Shown: one piece after another, positions 24,565 through 33,565 of the stretch | How the letters are laid out: each line of letters starts with the position of its first letter | How positions within the stretch are numbered: position 1 is the first letter of the stretch | Assembly: GCA_963974675.1 (NCBI GenBank) | Contig: CAXBDQ010000004.1 | Span: 1-64,000, forward strand | DNA from: Porticoccus sp963974675 | Lineage (GTDB): Bacteria > Pseudomonadota > Gammaproteobacteria > Pseudomonadales > Porticoccaceae | Direction of reading: 5' to 3' | Length of the DNA stretch: 64,000 bases | Notes under the pieces: model-generated | Seen by the model: the letters and a program-made list of their open reading frames with translations, nothing else | Database searches by the model: none | What the model was told of the DNA's origin: nothing | Position numbers and translations under genes: made by a program

Positions 24565-25890
24565 CTATTTTTTCAACGTATTTTGCGACATAAGCGCTTC
24601 AATTTCCGCCGTCGTCTTGGGTGCGTCGCTGGTTAACACGTCTGGGCCCTTGGCCGTGATCAATATGTCGTCTTCAATACGGATACCAATACCACGCCAA
24701 CGCTTATCAACCTTGGTGTTATCGGGAGAAATATAAATCCCTGGTTCCACGGTCATCACCATGCCTTTTTCAAGCAACCGCCACTCATCGTGTACCTTGT
24801 AATCACCGACATCATGTACATCCATACCCAACCAATGGCCGGCCCGATGCATGTAGAAATCACGATAGCTTTTGGTTTCGATTAACTCGTTAAGCTCACC
24901 GTCGAGAATGCCCAAATCGCGCAGCCCTTCGGTAATGACATCAACGGTCACTTGGTGAGGTTCATCCCAGTGGTTACCCTTGGTGCAAGCATCAATTGCC
25001 GCCAGCTGAGACACTAACACCACGTCGTAAATAGCTTTTTGTTCGGCGGTGTATTTACCATTAACAGGAAAAGTTCGGGTGATATCTGCCGCATAATGCT
25101 GTAACTCACAACCGGCATCAATTAACACTAAGTCACCGTCTTTAAGTTTGGCGCTATTTTCTACGTAGTGAAGAATACAGCCATTTGCACCCCCGCCCAC
25201 AATGCTCCCATAGGCGGGAAAACGTGCGCCAGCCATAGCAAATTCATGTTCGATTTCTGCCTGTAACTGGTACTCGTACATACCCGGCGTACAAATTTGC
25301 ATGGCTCGACAATGTGCGCGAGTGGAAATTTTGCCCGCTTCACGCATAATTTTTTGCTCTGCCGCACTTTTGAATAAGCGCAACTCATGAAGCAAGTGAT
25401 CGAGATCGACAAACTCCCCAGGAGAGATAGCGCCGGCACAAGAACGTCCACGAATGGTATTCACCCAATCCATCAAATGGCGATCAAAGGTGGGGTCTTT
25501 GCCCATACCGTAATAAACGCGATCTCGGCCTTCCAGCAGCCCGGGCAAAATATCATCGACGTCATCGATGGGGAAAGCGTCATCAGCACCATATTTTTCG
25601 CAGGCGCCTTCTGGACCAGCTCGATAGCCATCCCAGATTTCGCGTTCAATGTTTTTGTCCCGGCAGAACATCAAACATTCGCCATGCTTCCGGCCTGGTA
25701 TTAGAACCAATACCGCGTCGGGTTCAGTAAAGCCGGTGAGGTAGAAAAAATCACTATCCTGACGGTAGGGATAGTTAATATCTCGATTGCGTGTGTGTTC
25801 AGGTGCTGCGGTAAGGATAGCTATACTATTGCTAGCCATCATATCCATCAGCTTGCGTCTACGACGGGAAAACTCCTGGTTGCTAATCAT
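24565..25890 (-). CDS. pepP: Xaa-Pro aminopeptidase PepP
   Basis: Dinuclear Mn2+ metallopeptidase (M24B, aminopeptidase P) removing N-terminal residues preceding proline. 441 residues: an N-terminal creatinase-like domain (about 1-175) and a C-terminal pita-bread domain with metal ligands in LVLIDAGCELQHYAADITRTF (two Asp), HRAGHWLGMDVHDVG (His), MTVEPGIYI (Glu) and GIRIEDDILIT (Glu). Second gene of the minus-strand ygfB-pepP-ubiH-ubiI operon, with about 70 nt after ygfB. Confidence 0.96.
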   Translation of the reverse strand: MISNQEFSRRRRKLMDMMASNSIAILTAAPEHTRNRDINYPYRQDSDFFYLTGFTEPDAVLVLIPGRKHGECLMFCRDKNIEREIWDGYRAGPEGACEKYGADDAFPIDDVDDILPGLLEGRDRVYYGMGKDPTFDRHLMDWVNTIRGRSCAGAISPGEFVDLDHLLHELRLFKSAAEQKIMREAGKISTRAHCRAMQICTPGMYEYQLQAEIEHEFAMAGARFPAYGSIVGGGANGCILHYVENSAKLKDGDLVLIDAGCELQHYAADITRTFPVNGKYTAEQKAIYDVVLVSQLAAIDACTKGNHWDEPHQVTVDVITEGLRDLGILDGELNELIETKSYRDFYMHRAGHWLGMDVHDVGDYKVHDEWRLLEKGMVMTVEPGIYISPDNTKVDKRWRGIGIRIEDDILITAKGPDVLTSDAPKTTAEIEALMSQNTLKK

Positions 25891-25959
25891 TCTTTTATTT
25901 TGAACTCTCGAAAGGCCATCACGTTAAAAGGCTTTAATCTAAAAATTAAGTCGGAAAAG

Positions 25960-26514
25960 TTAATGAATCGTAGGTGAGTCATGATCTTTAGAGACATTTA
26001 ATTCTGCATATATCAGTAGTACCGCAACTCTCACATACTCAACCAACTCGGAATAGCTCACCTCGTCTTCCTCTTCAGCATGCTCATCCTCCAATGCTCC
26101 CACATGGGAAATGGAAGCCAGATCGCCCAAGGCATCGGCAATATCACCCGTAAGCTCAGTTTCTACGGATAATCCGGAATTTCCCAACCCAAATAGAAAT
26201 CCCTGGCACCATTCACCCAACGAGGCCAGCCTCTCGTTTAAAGCAAAGTCATCGTCGGGAAGTAGGGGTAAAAATTCAAAGCCACTACTGCGTATCTGGC
26301 CTACAGAAAATTGATATAGCATAGGTAACATATCGCCCAAATCTTCTACACGCTCTTGCTCCACATTAAGGAATTCGGACACTGCCACCACTAGCTCATC
26401 TTCAGACAAATGCTTGCCACCACTGATTCCACCACACAAAACGCCATGCAGCTCCGCCGGGCTTCCCATCAAATTGGCACGGATAAAAGCATCAGCAATA
26501 TCATTAAAATCCAT
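25960..26514 (-). CDS. ygfB: UPF0149 family protein YgfB
   Basis: 184-residue protein of the UPF0149/YecA-like family, without the C-terminal SEC-C zinc motif. Recognisable blocks are SPAELHGVLCGGISGG, LPDDDFALNERLASLGEWCQGFLFGLG, and EEDEVSYSELVEYVRVAVLLIYAEL. In Pseudomonas aeruginosa YgfB modulates a stress/antibiotic-resistance regulator, but no general biochemical role is settled. The ATG at 26514 is chosen over an in-frame GTG at 26532. First gene of the operon with pepP, and divergent from the TIGR02449-zapA-ssrS-ygfA cluster, the conserved gammaproteobacterial arrangement. Confidence 0.9.
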   Translation of the reverse strand: MDFNDIADAFIRANLMGSPAELHGVLCGGISGGKHLSEDELVVAVSEFLNVEQERVEDLGDMLPMLYQFSVGQIRSSGFEFLPLLPDDDFALNERLASLGEWCQGFLFGLGNSGLSVETELTGDIADALGDLASISHVGALEDEHAEEEDEVSYSELVEYVRVAVLLIYAELNVSKDHDSPTIH

Positions 26515-26715
26515 GGTTATAACTGTTTCCACTGTTGACTAAAAGGGCATCCTATCACCCTTCACAGCACCAAGCACCCCGGATCAAACAACCAATAAAA
26601 AAAGCCATTTTGAGCAAGAAGCTAGCTAATACTTCTCGAAATAACATCAAGATTGTTGACCAATCTATGACCACACAATTATAGTTGTCGTTAAGAATTA
26701 CCACCGGCCAACCTA

Positions 26716-26922
26716 ATGTCAGATGATTTGCAAAATTTCGAGCAAAAAATTGATCGCCTGATCCATCTATGCGCTCGCCTACAAAAAGAGAACACTTCCC
26801 TTCGTGAACGGGAAGCCAGCCTATTGAAGGAACGCAGTAAACTTCTGGAAAAAAGTGAAATGGCCCGCAGTCGTGTAGAACATATGATCGTGAGGCTCAA
26901 AAACCTCAATAGTGAGGGCTGA
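26716..26922 (+). CDS. TIGR02449 family coiled-coil protein (ZapB-like)
   Basis: 68-residue, highly charged, nearly all-helical protein matching TIGR02449. It consists of one long coiled coil (LQNFEQKIDRLIHLCARLQKENTSLREREASLLKERSKLLEKSEM) and a terminal HMIVRLKNL. The small ZapB-like size and direct linkage to zapA suggest a cell-division role, but this is inference. The gene ends 4 nt before the zapA ATG, so the two are probably translationally coupled. Confidence 0.88.
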   Translation: MSDDLQNFEQKIDRLIHLCARLQKENTSLREREASLLKERSKLLEKSEMARSRVEHMIVRLKNLNSEG

Positions 26923-26926
26923 ACCC

Positions 26927-27235
26927 ATGAGCCAGCAAACCGTCAACATTCGTATTCTTGACAAAGAGTATCAAGTCAGCTGCCCACCGGAAGAACGCAA
27001 TGCTCTGTTGCAGTCCGCCAAAGCGCTGGACGAAAAAATGCGCACCATCCGAAATAGTGGTAGCGTTATTGGGCTAGAGCGCATTGCTGTTATGGCAGCG
27101 CTAAACCTGACCTACGAACTGTCCAAGATGGAAGTTCAGTCTGCCTCTCAAGGTGCATCTAACGAAGCACTCACGGCTCTCGATAAGAAAGTTTCTGCTG
27201 CACTCCAAACTCTGGAACAATCCACAACTTTTTAA
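26927..27235 (+). CDS. zapA: Cell division protein ZapA
   Basis: 102-residue FtsZ-binding protein that bundles protofilaments at the Z ring. N-terminal beta part QQTVNIRILDKEYQVSCPPEERNALLQSAKALDEKMR, then a conserved central IGLERIAVMAALNLTYELSKM helix and a C-terminal coiled-coil tail. ATG at 26927, with GAGG about 10 nt upstream, is preferred to the GTG at 26912. It is followed at once by the 6S RNA promoter, exactly as in other gammaproteobacteria. Confidence 0.95.
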   Translation: MSQQTVNIRILDKEYQVSCPPEERNALLQSAKALDEKMRTIRNSGSVIGLERIAVMAALNLTYELSKMEVQSASQGASNEALTALDKKVSAALQTLEQSTTF

Positions 27236-27248
27236 CTCTCAGACAGGG

Positions 27249-27254
27249 TATAAT
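27249..27254 (+). promoter_or_regulatory. -10 element of the 6S RNA promoter
   Basis: Consensus TATAAT lying 13 nt after the zapA stop codon and about 7 nt before the predicted 6S RNA start near 27261. No clear -35 hexamer is visible. Confidence 0.6.
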
Positions 27255-27260
27255 GCTCTG

Positions 27261-27436
27261 ATGCCCTGGGGTATTTGCCAGCCGACAAGTCCTCGAGCCG
27301 ATAATTTGTAACCCGGAGGGTTCAAGCCGATATGGTGTGCATGTCCGCACGACGGAAAGCCTAATGTATCGCTGGACCCCCCACCTTGGACCATTGGGTT
27401 CAAGGCCAAGTTGACAGCGGTACTCCCGGGGACATA
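27261..27436 (+). ncRNA. ssrS: 6S RNA
   Basis: Regulatory RNA that mimics an open promoter and sequesters sigma-70 RNA polymerase in stationary phase. Identified by position (between zapA and ygfA, its universal gammaproteobacterial site) and by sequence similarity to E. coli 6S, including CAGCCGACAAGTCC...GAGCCGATA at the 5' side, TGGTGTGCATGTCCG..CGACGGAAAGCC in the apical half, and ACCTTGGACCA..GGGTTCAAGG on the 3' side. The ends pair: CCCTGGGGTA near the 5' end with TACTCCCGGGG near the 3' end. Length about 176 nt; exact ends are estimated. Confidence 0.9.
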
Positions 27437-27468
27437 ACTCTACAGACAAGAACACAAGCTGGATCACC

Positions 27469-28041
27469 ATGGACAGCAACGCTATTCGTCAATTAATGCG
27501 TGAACGCCGCCACTCGCTGCCCTCAGAGCAACAGACCGCCGCCAGTAGAGGTCTGGCTCAACAACTCACTAGACTGCCTGCCTTTTACAACAGCAAACGT
27601 ATTGCTTTTTACCTCGCTAACGACGGAGAGATAGATCCACAGTTTGCTATGGGCATAGCCGAGGCTGCAGGAAAGGAATGCTACCTACCGGTACTCCATC
27701 CACTAAAACAAAAACGGCTGTATTTTGCCCAATATCGCAGTGGCGATGCGCTATCCGTCAATCGGTTTGGTATTGAAGAGCCCTACCTTCGCGGAGCAAA
27801 AGTTGTCCCACCCCTTGGCCTCGACCTCATACTATTACCGCTAGTCGCTTTTGACCGTTGTGGTAACAGGCTCGGTATGGGCGGGGGCTTCTATGATCGA
27901 ACGCTGGCAACACAAAAGCGCCTCACTCGACTCATTGGATTAGCCCAAAGTTGCCAGGAAACTGATAATATTGTCCACCAGCCATGGGATGTCGTGCTAC
28001 AGGCCATTGTGACAGAGAAAAATGTTATTTATCCCCGTTAA
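27469..28041 (+). CDS. ygfA: 5-formyltetrahydrofolate cyclo-ligase
   Basis: ATP-dependent enzyme converting 5-formyl-THF to 5,10-methenyl-THF, 190 residues. N-terminal RQLMRERRHSLPSEQQ, IAFYLANDGEIDP, and the catalytic/substrate motif LGMGGGFYDRTLA near residue 140. Located directly after 6S RNA, the arrangement in which ygfA is often co-transcribed with ssrS. pyk follows on the same strand after about 90 nt. Confidence 0.94.
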   Translation: MDSNAIRQLMRERRHSLPSEQQTAASRGLAQQLTRLPAFYNSKRIAFYLANDGEIDPQFAMGIAEAAGKECYLPVLHPLKQKRLYFAQYRSGDALSVNRFGIEEPYLRGAKVVPPLGLDLILLPLVAFDRCGNRLGMGGGFYDRTLATQKRLTRLIGLAQSCQETDNIVHQPWDVVLQAIVTEKNVIYPR

Positions 28042-28133
28042 ATCTATCCAGTTTACGCGGCAAAACACCCTAAACTGTTAAACATAAACAGCTCCACTTA
28101 CATAACCCACGTTATTACATAAGAAGCACCGCT

Positions 28134-29558
28134 ATGAGAAAAACCAAGATTATCTGCACCATTGGCCCCGCCACAGAATCATTTGAGATGCTAGAAAAAC
28201 TGGCCAATGCTGGAATGAATGTTGTGCGCCTGAACATGTCACACGGTGACCATGACTCACACGCCAAGGTGATCAAAGCGGTAAGAACACTGAACAAAAA
28301 GCAAACTCACCCCATCGCAATTATGATGGATACCCAAGGACCAGAAATCCGTACGGGTGACATTAAACATGATCTGAATTTGAAAGAAGGCGACATCATC
28401 TCGGTAGTTGCCCGAGGTGAAGATGATGTGGAATCCAGCTCCATTCGTATCAATTACGAAGACCTAATTAACGATGTGAACATAGGCGACATGATCACCG
28501 TAGATAATGGCCTAATCAACCTAGAGGTTCTGAGCAAAGAAGAACGCATCATGCAATGCAAGGTAATTGATGGCGGTGTGCTCAAAAGCAAACGCCACGT
28601 CAATCTTCCAGGCATTCGTGTCAACCTGCCCGCCATCACCGAAAAAGACCGTCGCGACATCTTATTCTCCATAGAACAAGAGGTAGACTTTATCGCCCTC
28701 TCCTTTGTGCGGGATGCTGAGGATATCCATCAACTACGTGAGCTGTTGGGTGACAAAGTCGACAAAATCAAAATCATTTCCAAAATTGAAGACCAGGAAG
28801 GCGTTAAAAATCTCAGTGCGATTGTTGATGCCTCCGATGGCGTCATGGTGGCACGGGGTGATCTCGGCGTAGAAATTGCCATCGAAAAACTACCCAGAGT
28901 TCAGCGCCGAATTATTCGCCTTTGCGCCCAGCAAGGGAAACGGGTGATTGTCGCCACTCACATGCTGGAATCCATGATTGAAAACCCGATTCCTACTCGA
29001 GCAGAAGTAACCGACGTCGCCAATGCTGTTTATGAAGAAGCCGATGCCATTATGTTGTCGGGTGAAACTACCATTGGCAAATATCCCGTCAAGTGCGTAG
29101 AGATACTGTCCCGTATTGCCGGCTCCATCGAGCACAGTCCCGGCCTGCAATTTACCAAGGACTTGGTACTGAAAAACGATAAGGAAGAAATTGCTGCCGC
29201 TGCAGTAAAGCTGGCCGAATCGATTAATGCCAAAGCCATTATTGTTCCGACCCGACGTGGCCGAATGGCCAACTACGTCACTAATTGTCACCCCCAGGCA
29301 CCGATTATTTGCGCCTTCACTAATGACAGCCGAACCCGTCGCCAGCTGGTGCTCAACCGCAACGTATTGAGCTTCCGTATCAACTTTAGTGAAGATCCGG
29401 AAAAAACACTCGCCACTGCAGCCAAAATTATGATCGAACGATCAGAGTTTTCTCCAGAAGATCGTTTAGTTGTTATCTCTGATGCTTTGGCAGGTTCCGG
29501 TATTGATGCTATCCAGATTCGACTACTCGGTGATCTGCTAAAAGTAGACACTGAATAA
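28134..29558 (+). CDS. pyk: Pyruvate kinase
   Basis: Glycolytic enzyme transferring phosphate from PEP to ADP. The 474-residue length is typical of bacterial type-I-like PykF enzymes. N-terminal RKTKIICTIGPATES, GMNVVRLNMSHGDH, MMDTQGPEIRTG, then the catalytic IKIISKIEDQEGVKN (Lys) and MVARGDLGVEIAIEKLP. VATHMLESMIENPIPTRAEVTDVANAV is the PK signature, and MLSGETTIGKYPVKCV and a C-terminal allosteric domain follow. Transcribed separately from the minus-strand tkt-epd-pgk-fba cluster elsewhere in the window. Confidence 0.98.
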   Translation: MRKTKIICTIGPATESFEMLEKLANAGMNVVRLNMSHGDHDSHAKVIKAVRTLNKKQTHPIAIMMDTQGPEIRTGDIKHDLNLKEGDIISVVARGEDDVESSSIRINYEDLINDVNIGDMITVDNGLINLEVLSKEERIMQCKVIDGGVLKSKRHVNLPGIRVNLPAITEKDRRDILFSIEQEVDFIALSFVRDAEDIHQLRELLGDKVDKIKIISKIEDQEGVKNLSAIVDASDGVMVARGDLGVEIAIEKLPRVQRRIIRLCAQQGKRVIVATHMLESMIENPIPTRAEVTDVANAVYEEADAIMLSGETTIGKYPVKCVEILSRIAGSIEHSPGLQFTKDLVLKNDKEEIAAAAVKLAESINAKAIIVPTRRGRMANYVTNCHPQAPIICAFTNDSRTRRQLVLNRNVLSFRINFSEDPEKTLATAAKIMIERSEFSPEDRLVVISDALAGSGIDAIQIRLLGDLLKVDTE

Positions 29559-29581
29559 CACTGGGGCGTGGGCAACGAAGC

Positions 29582-31084
29582 ATGACTAAGGTTATTTATA
29601 AAAGCATTACCGATAACCTGCTTGCTGCCCACCGAACATTTTCCCCTTTACTGGCTTCCCTAGCAGCTCTCTCTGCTCTCGCCTTACTAATTTCACCACT
29701 GCCTAGCCAGGCATCATCGGAGCAACCTCTCACTGATCATTTATCCACCGCCAATGTCATTCTATTTATTGGCGATGGCATGGATGAACATCAAATTACT
29801 ATGGCCCGGAATTACCTGTACGGTCCCACAGAGTCATTTGCCATGGAACAAATGCCTGTTCTCAGTTCAGTCCGGGTACAAACTCTCCGCGAAGACAACC
29901 CAAAACAGTTTCGACATGTAGCAGATAGCGCCAACACGGCCAGCACATTGGCTACCGGCATGCTCACTAGTAAGGGGCGTATTGCTACTGCAGCGGCATC
30001 AAACAAGACACACCAAACCATCCTTGAAGAAGCACAACAGCGTGGCTACCGGACCGGACTAGTCTCCACTGCCAGCCTCACCGATGCTACACCCGCAGCC
30101 TTTGCTTCCCATTCACCCCATCGCGGCTGTAAAAGCCCCAAGAATATGAAGACCGAATACACGTTCATACCGCCAACCCAACAATGTACCTACAATCAAA
30201 AAGCGCAGGGTGGTGTTGGCTCCATTGTCGAGCAATTGGCCACAGCCAATGTCGATGTGTTGTTGGGGGGTGGTAAACATTTTTTTGATCAATACGTAGG
30301 GGACAGAACACTACTGAAAATAACCCAAATTCAAGGTTATACCTTACTAGAAAACACAGCAGATTTACTGGCAGAACCTGGTAGCGATAAATTATTACTG
30401 GGGCTATTTTCTTCAAAAAACCTCCCAGTAGAATGGGTCGGTGATGATAACCGCCATGCTGAGCTCATCACGACAAATGACGAAGGTGATGCGGTTTTCC
30501 CCACACCATTTGGATGTAAACCAAATCCTCTCCATGCTGCACAGCAAATCCCCTCTTTAACCCAGATGGCCGAAAAAGCTTTGCGTGTCTTATCCAAAAA
30601 TAATACCAAGGGGTTTTTTCTAATGGTGGAAGGCGCCTCCATCGACAAACAATCACATGCAAGAAATCCCTGCGGCCAGATAGGCGAGCTTCGCGCATTT
30701 GATCAAGCAGTCGCCAAAGGAAGAGAGTTTGCAGCGAAACACCCAAACACTCTGGTGATCGTGACAGCAGACCACGGCCAAGCCGGGCAGATAATCCCGC
30801 TGCCAGAAAGCTACCAAATAGCGAGCGAAGCCATGCACAGGCCCCAATACCCAACAGGTTACTATGCCGTGCTGAAAACCTTGTCGGGAGAATTGATGGG
30901 AATCAGTTACGCCACCAATGCATCACCTCAAGGTCTTTGGGAAATGCACACAGGTACCAATGTTCCGGCTTTTATGGAAGGTCCAGGACTAGACGATGTA
31001 CCAATTACTATCGACCAACGCTATATCCATGGCCTTATGCGACGACATTTGAAGCTAGATCAGCCTCTGCAAAAACACCCCTGA
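29582..31084 (+). CDS. Alkaline phosphatase family protein, secreted
   Basis: 500-residue exported phosphomonoesterase of the PhoA superfamily. It has a long N-terminal signal (about 1-45, hydrophobic core LASLAALSALALLI, likely cleavage after SQA). VILFIGDGMDEHQ contains a metal-binding Asp, D115-S116 in HVADSANTASTLATG gives the likely nucleophile S116, and MVEGASIDKQSH and VIVTADHGQAG provide metal ligands. Length exceeds E. coli PhoA (471), and cysteines in the insert (CKSPK, QQCTY) suggest disulfides. Probably scavenges phosphate from organic esters in the periplasm or outside. It begins 23 nt after pyk, so may be read through from it. Confidence 0.92.
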   Translation: MTKVIYKSITDNLLAAHRTFSPLLASLAALSALALLISPLPSQASSEQPLTDHLSTANVILFIGDGMDEHQITMARNYLYGPTESFAMEQMPVLSSVRVQTLREDNPKQFRHVADSANTASTLATGMLTSKGRIATAAASNKTHQTILEEAQQRGYRTGLVSTASLTDATPAAFASHSPHRGCKSPKNMKTEYTFIPPTQQCTYNQKAQGGVGSIVEQLATANVDVLLGGGKHFFDQYVGDRTLLKITQIQGYTLLENTADLLAEPGSDKLLLGLFSSKNLPVEWVGDDNRHAELITTNDEGDAVFPTPFGCKPNPLHAAQQIPSLTQMAEKALRVLSKNNTKGFFLMVEGASIDKQSHARNPCGQIGELRAFDQAVAKGREFAAKHPNTLVIVTADHGQAGQIIPLPESYQIASEAMHRPQYPTGYYAVLKTLSGELMGISYATNASPQGLWEMHTGTNVPAFMEGPGLDDVPITIDQRYIHGLMRRHLKLDQPLQKHP

Positions 31085-31112
31085 TATTTCTCACAAATCG
31101 CTTTTCAGAAAA

Positions 31113-32624
31113 TCAGTTTAAAAAAACCTGATAGGCAGGATTGTCCGTTTCCTCAACCCAGCTATAACCTAGATCATCGAGAAACTCCGCCACCTTTTTG
31201 TGCTCACTTACAGGCACCTGTAAGCCCGCCAGGACTCGGCCATAGGCAGAGCCATGGTTGCGGTAATGGAACATGGAGATATTCCAGCGGCCACCCAACT
31301 TGTTCAAGAACTGCATTAATGCACCAGGGCGTTCGGGGAATTCGAACCGGTAAACCACTTCATCGGTTGCTTCTTCGGCACGCCCACCCACCATATGGCG
31401 AATATGTAGTTTGGCAATTTCATTATCGGTCATATCCACCAAGGGATACCCCTTACCCTGAAGGTCAGAGACCAACGCAAGACGATCTTCATCGGACATC
31501 ACTTGAACGCCCACAAAGATATGCGCCTGGGAAGGGTCTCCCATGCGGTAATTAAATTCGGTGATATTACGCTTACTCAGAGCGGCACAGAATTTTTTAA
31601 AGCTGCCGGGCTGTTCAGGAATCGTAACGGCCAGAATTGCTTCACGTCTCTCACCAATTTCGGTCCGCTCAGAAATATAACGAAGTCGATCAAAGTTGAT
31701 ATTGGCGCCACTATCCACCGCCAATAACACCTGACCCTTTACGCCAGTACGCTCTACGTATTTTTTCAATCCAGCCACACCCAGTGCGCCCGAAGGTTCA
31801 CAGATAGACCGAGTGTCATCAAAAATATCTTTAATGGCAGCGCTGATTTCATCCGCCGTCACCGTCACCACCTCATCCACGGTATGTTTCAGCACTCGGA
31901 ATGGCTCCTTACCAATTTGGGCCACAGCCGTGCCATCCGCAAAAATACCCACCTGTTTCAAACGTACCCGACGCCCAGCTTCCATGGCTGCAGCCAAACA
32001 AGCCGCATCATCTGGTTCCACAGCCATAACCTTCACCTCCGGGCGAACGTATTTGATATAAGCCGCCATACCAGCACACAAGCCACCGCCGCCAACAGGA
32101 ATAAATACCGCATCCAATGGACCAGAAACCTGCCGTAGAATTTCCATGGCGATGGTGCCTTGTCCGGCGATGACATCAGGATCGTCAAAAGGGTGGATAT
32201 ACGTCATGCCTTTTTCAACTACCAACTTCTGAGCGTAATCTGAAGCTTCATCATAGGTATCACCACGCAATACCACTTTGGCACCATGGGCTTTTACAGC
32301 ATTCACTTTAATCTGAGGTGTCGTACTGGGCATCACAATGGTCGCTTTGACGCCCATTTTTTTTGCCGACATTGCCAAACCCTGAGCATGATTTCCCGCA
32401 GAAGCTGCTACCACACCCTTGGCCAATTGCTCCTTACTGAGCGACAACATCTTGTTGTAAGCACCACGCAGTTTGAATGAAAACACGGGCTGTAAATCCT
32501 CCCGCTTCAACAATACCTGATTGCCAATACGTGAAGAAAGTTGTGCTGCTTCATCAATGGGAGTTTCCACCACCAAATCATAAATGCGGGCGTTAAGAAT
32601 ACGTTTTACGTAGCTTTCAGGCAT
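31113..32624 (-). CDS. ilvA: Threonine ammonia-lyase, biosynthetic
   Basis: PLP enzyme deaminating threonine to 2-oxobutyrate, first step of isoleucine synthesis. 503 residues: catalytic fold-type-II domain with Schiff-base K51 (FSFKLRGAYNKM), the glycine-rich phosphate loop PVGGGGLCAGMA, and two C-terminal ACT-like regulatory domains (about 325-415 and 420-503). The ACT pair indicates the isoleucine-inhibited anabolic form rather than catabolic TdcB. Divergent from rpiA across about 160 nt; no leader peptide attenuator was recognised. Confidence 0.97.
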   Translation of the reverse strand: MPESYVKRILNARIYDLVVETPIDEAAQLSSRIGNQVLLKREDLQPVFSFKLRGAYNKMLSLSKEQLAKGVVAASAGNHAQGLAMSAKKMGVKATIVMPSTTPQIKVNAVKAHGAKVVLRGDTYDEASDYAQKLVVEKGMTYIHPFDDPDVIAGQGTIAMEILRQVSGPLDAVFIPVGGGGLCAGMAAYIKYVRPEVKVMAVEPDDAACLAAAMEAGRRVRLKQVGIFADGTAVAQIGKEPFRVLKHTVDEVVTVTADEISAAIKDIFDDTRSICEPSGALGVAGLKKYVERTGVKGQVLLAVDSGANINFDRLRYISERTEIGERREAILAVTIPEQPGSFKKFCAALSKRNITEFNYRMGDPSQAHIFVGVQVMSDEDRLALVSDLQGKGYPLVDMTDNEIAKLHIRHMVGGRAEEATDEVVYRFEFPERPGALMQFLNKLGGRWNISMFHYRNHGSAYGRVLAGLQVPVSEHKKVAEFLDDLGYSWVEETDNPAYQVFLN

Positions 32625-32783
32625 AGGTCTAAGTGCACTTTTTTGTTAGGTGCCTTTTTTAAAGGCTATAAAAACCAATAGTAAAGGCAAAGCGTGTGCT
32701 GATCCACATTATCTGTCCTTTCAGCCACTGATCCGTATAATCATCCACTGAATCCATCACTATTTGGATAATAGCTACTTGCC

Positions 32784-33485
32784 ATGACATCAAATACAAA
32801 ACTAAGCCCCCAGGATGCTCTAAAAAAAGCGGTCGCCCAAGCTGCGGTGGATTACACCCTGAGCAAAATAGATGACACCAGCATCATCGGTATCGGCACA
32901 GGTTCAACGGCCAACTTTTTTATCGATCTGCTCGCCGAGCACAAAGCGAAAATTGCGGGAACAGTTGCCAGCTCAGAAGTCTCAGCAAACCGACTAAAGC
33001 AACATGGTATTCCCGTCTACGATTTAAACGCCGTCAATGAAGTCACCATTTATGTGGACGGTGCCGACGAAACAAACCCACACCTGGAATTAATTAAAGG
33101 GGGCGGTGCAGCACTGACGCGGGAAAAAATTACCGCGGCCGTTGCCAAAGAATTTTTATGTATTGCCGATGGCTCTAAATGGGTCGATCACTTGGGAGAA
33201 TTTCCCTTACCTGTTGAAGTGATCCCTATGGCCCGCAGCCACGTGGCAAGAGAGTTAGTCAAACTCGGCGGCGACCCGGTTTATCGCGAAGGCGTGGTCA
33301 CCGATAACGGCAACGTGATTATTGATGTTCATCACCTACACCCCATTAGCCCCGCGCGCGAATTGGAAGAAAAAATTAATAACATTACCGGTGTGGTAAC
33401 CAATGGTTTATTTGCGTTAAGACCGGCGGATATTTTGATGCTGGGCACGGAAGATGGGGTTAAGACAATTTACCCAGAGAAATAA
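32784..33485 (+). CDS. rpiA: Ribose-5-phosphate isomerase A
   Basis: Interconverts ribose-5-phosphate and ribulose-5-phosphate. 233 residues, slightly longer than E. coli RpiA (219) because of an N-terminal extension. IIGIGTGSTANFFIDLL (phosphate-binding), YVDGADETNPHLELIKGGGAALTREKI (catalytic Asp and Glu region), CIADGSKWVDHLGEFPLPVEVIPMA, and the terminal ADILMLGTEDGV are all typical. Divergent from ilvA, an arrangement also found in Pseudomonas and E. coli relatives. Confidence 0.97.
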   Translation: MTSNTKLSPQDALKKAVAQAAVDYTLSKIDDTSIIGIGTGSTANFFIDLLAEHKAKIAGTVASSEVSANRLKQHGIPVYDLNAVNEVTIYVDGADETNPHLELIKGGGAALTREKITAAVAKEFLCIADGSKWVDHLGEFPLPVEVIPMARSHVARELVKLGGDPVYREGVVTDNGNVIIDVHHLHPISPARELEEKINNITGVVTNGLFALRPADILMLGTEDGVKTIYPEK

Positions 33486-33518
33486 CGAGCAGGAAAAAAT
33501 TCCTTTTTTTATTTCTTT

Positions 33519-33565
33519 AAATAGGGTCAAAGTTTTAGTTTTAGTTTTACTCTGACCCTAAATTT
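33519..33565. repeat. REP-like inverted repeat between rpiA and srkA
   Basis: AAATAGGGTCA ... TGACCCTAAATTT, an imperfect 12-14 bp stem around a T-rich loop with three TAGTTTT-like units. It may be a bidirectional terminator for the convergent genes. It also resembles AGGGTCAGAG-type palindromes seen near REP-associated transposase genes in gammaproteobacteria. Confidence 0.5.
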
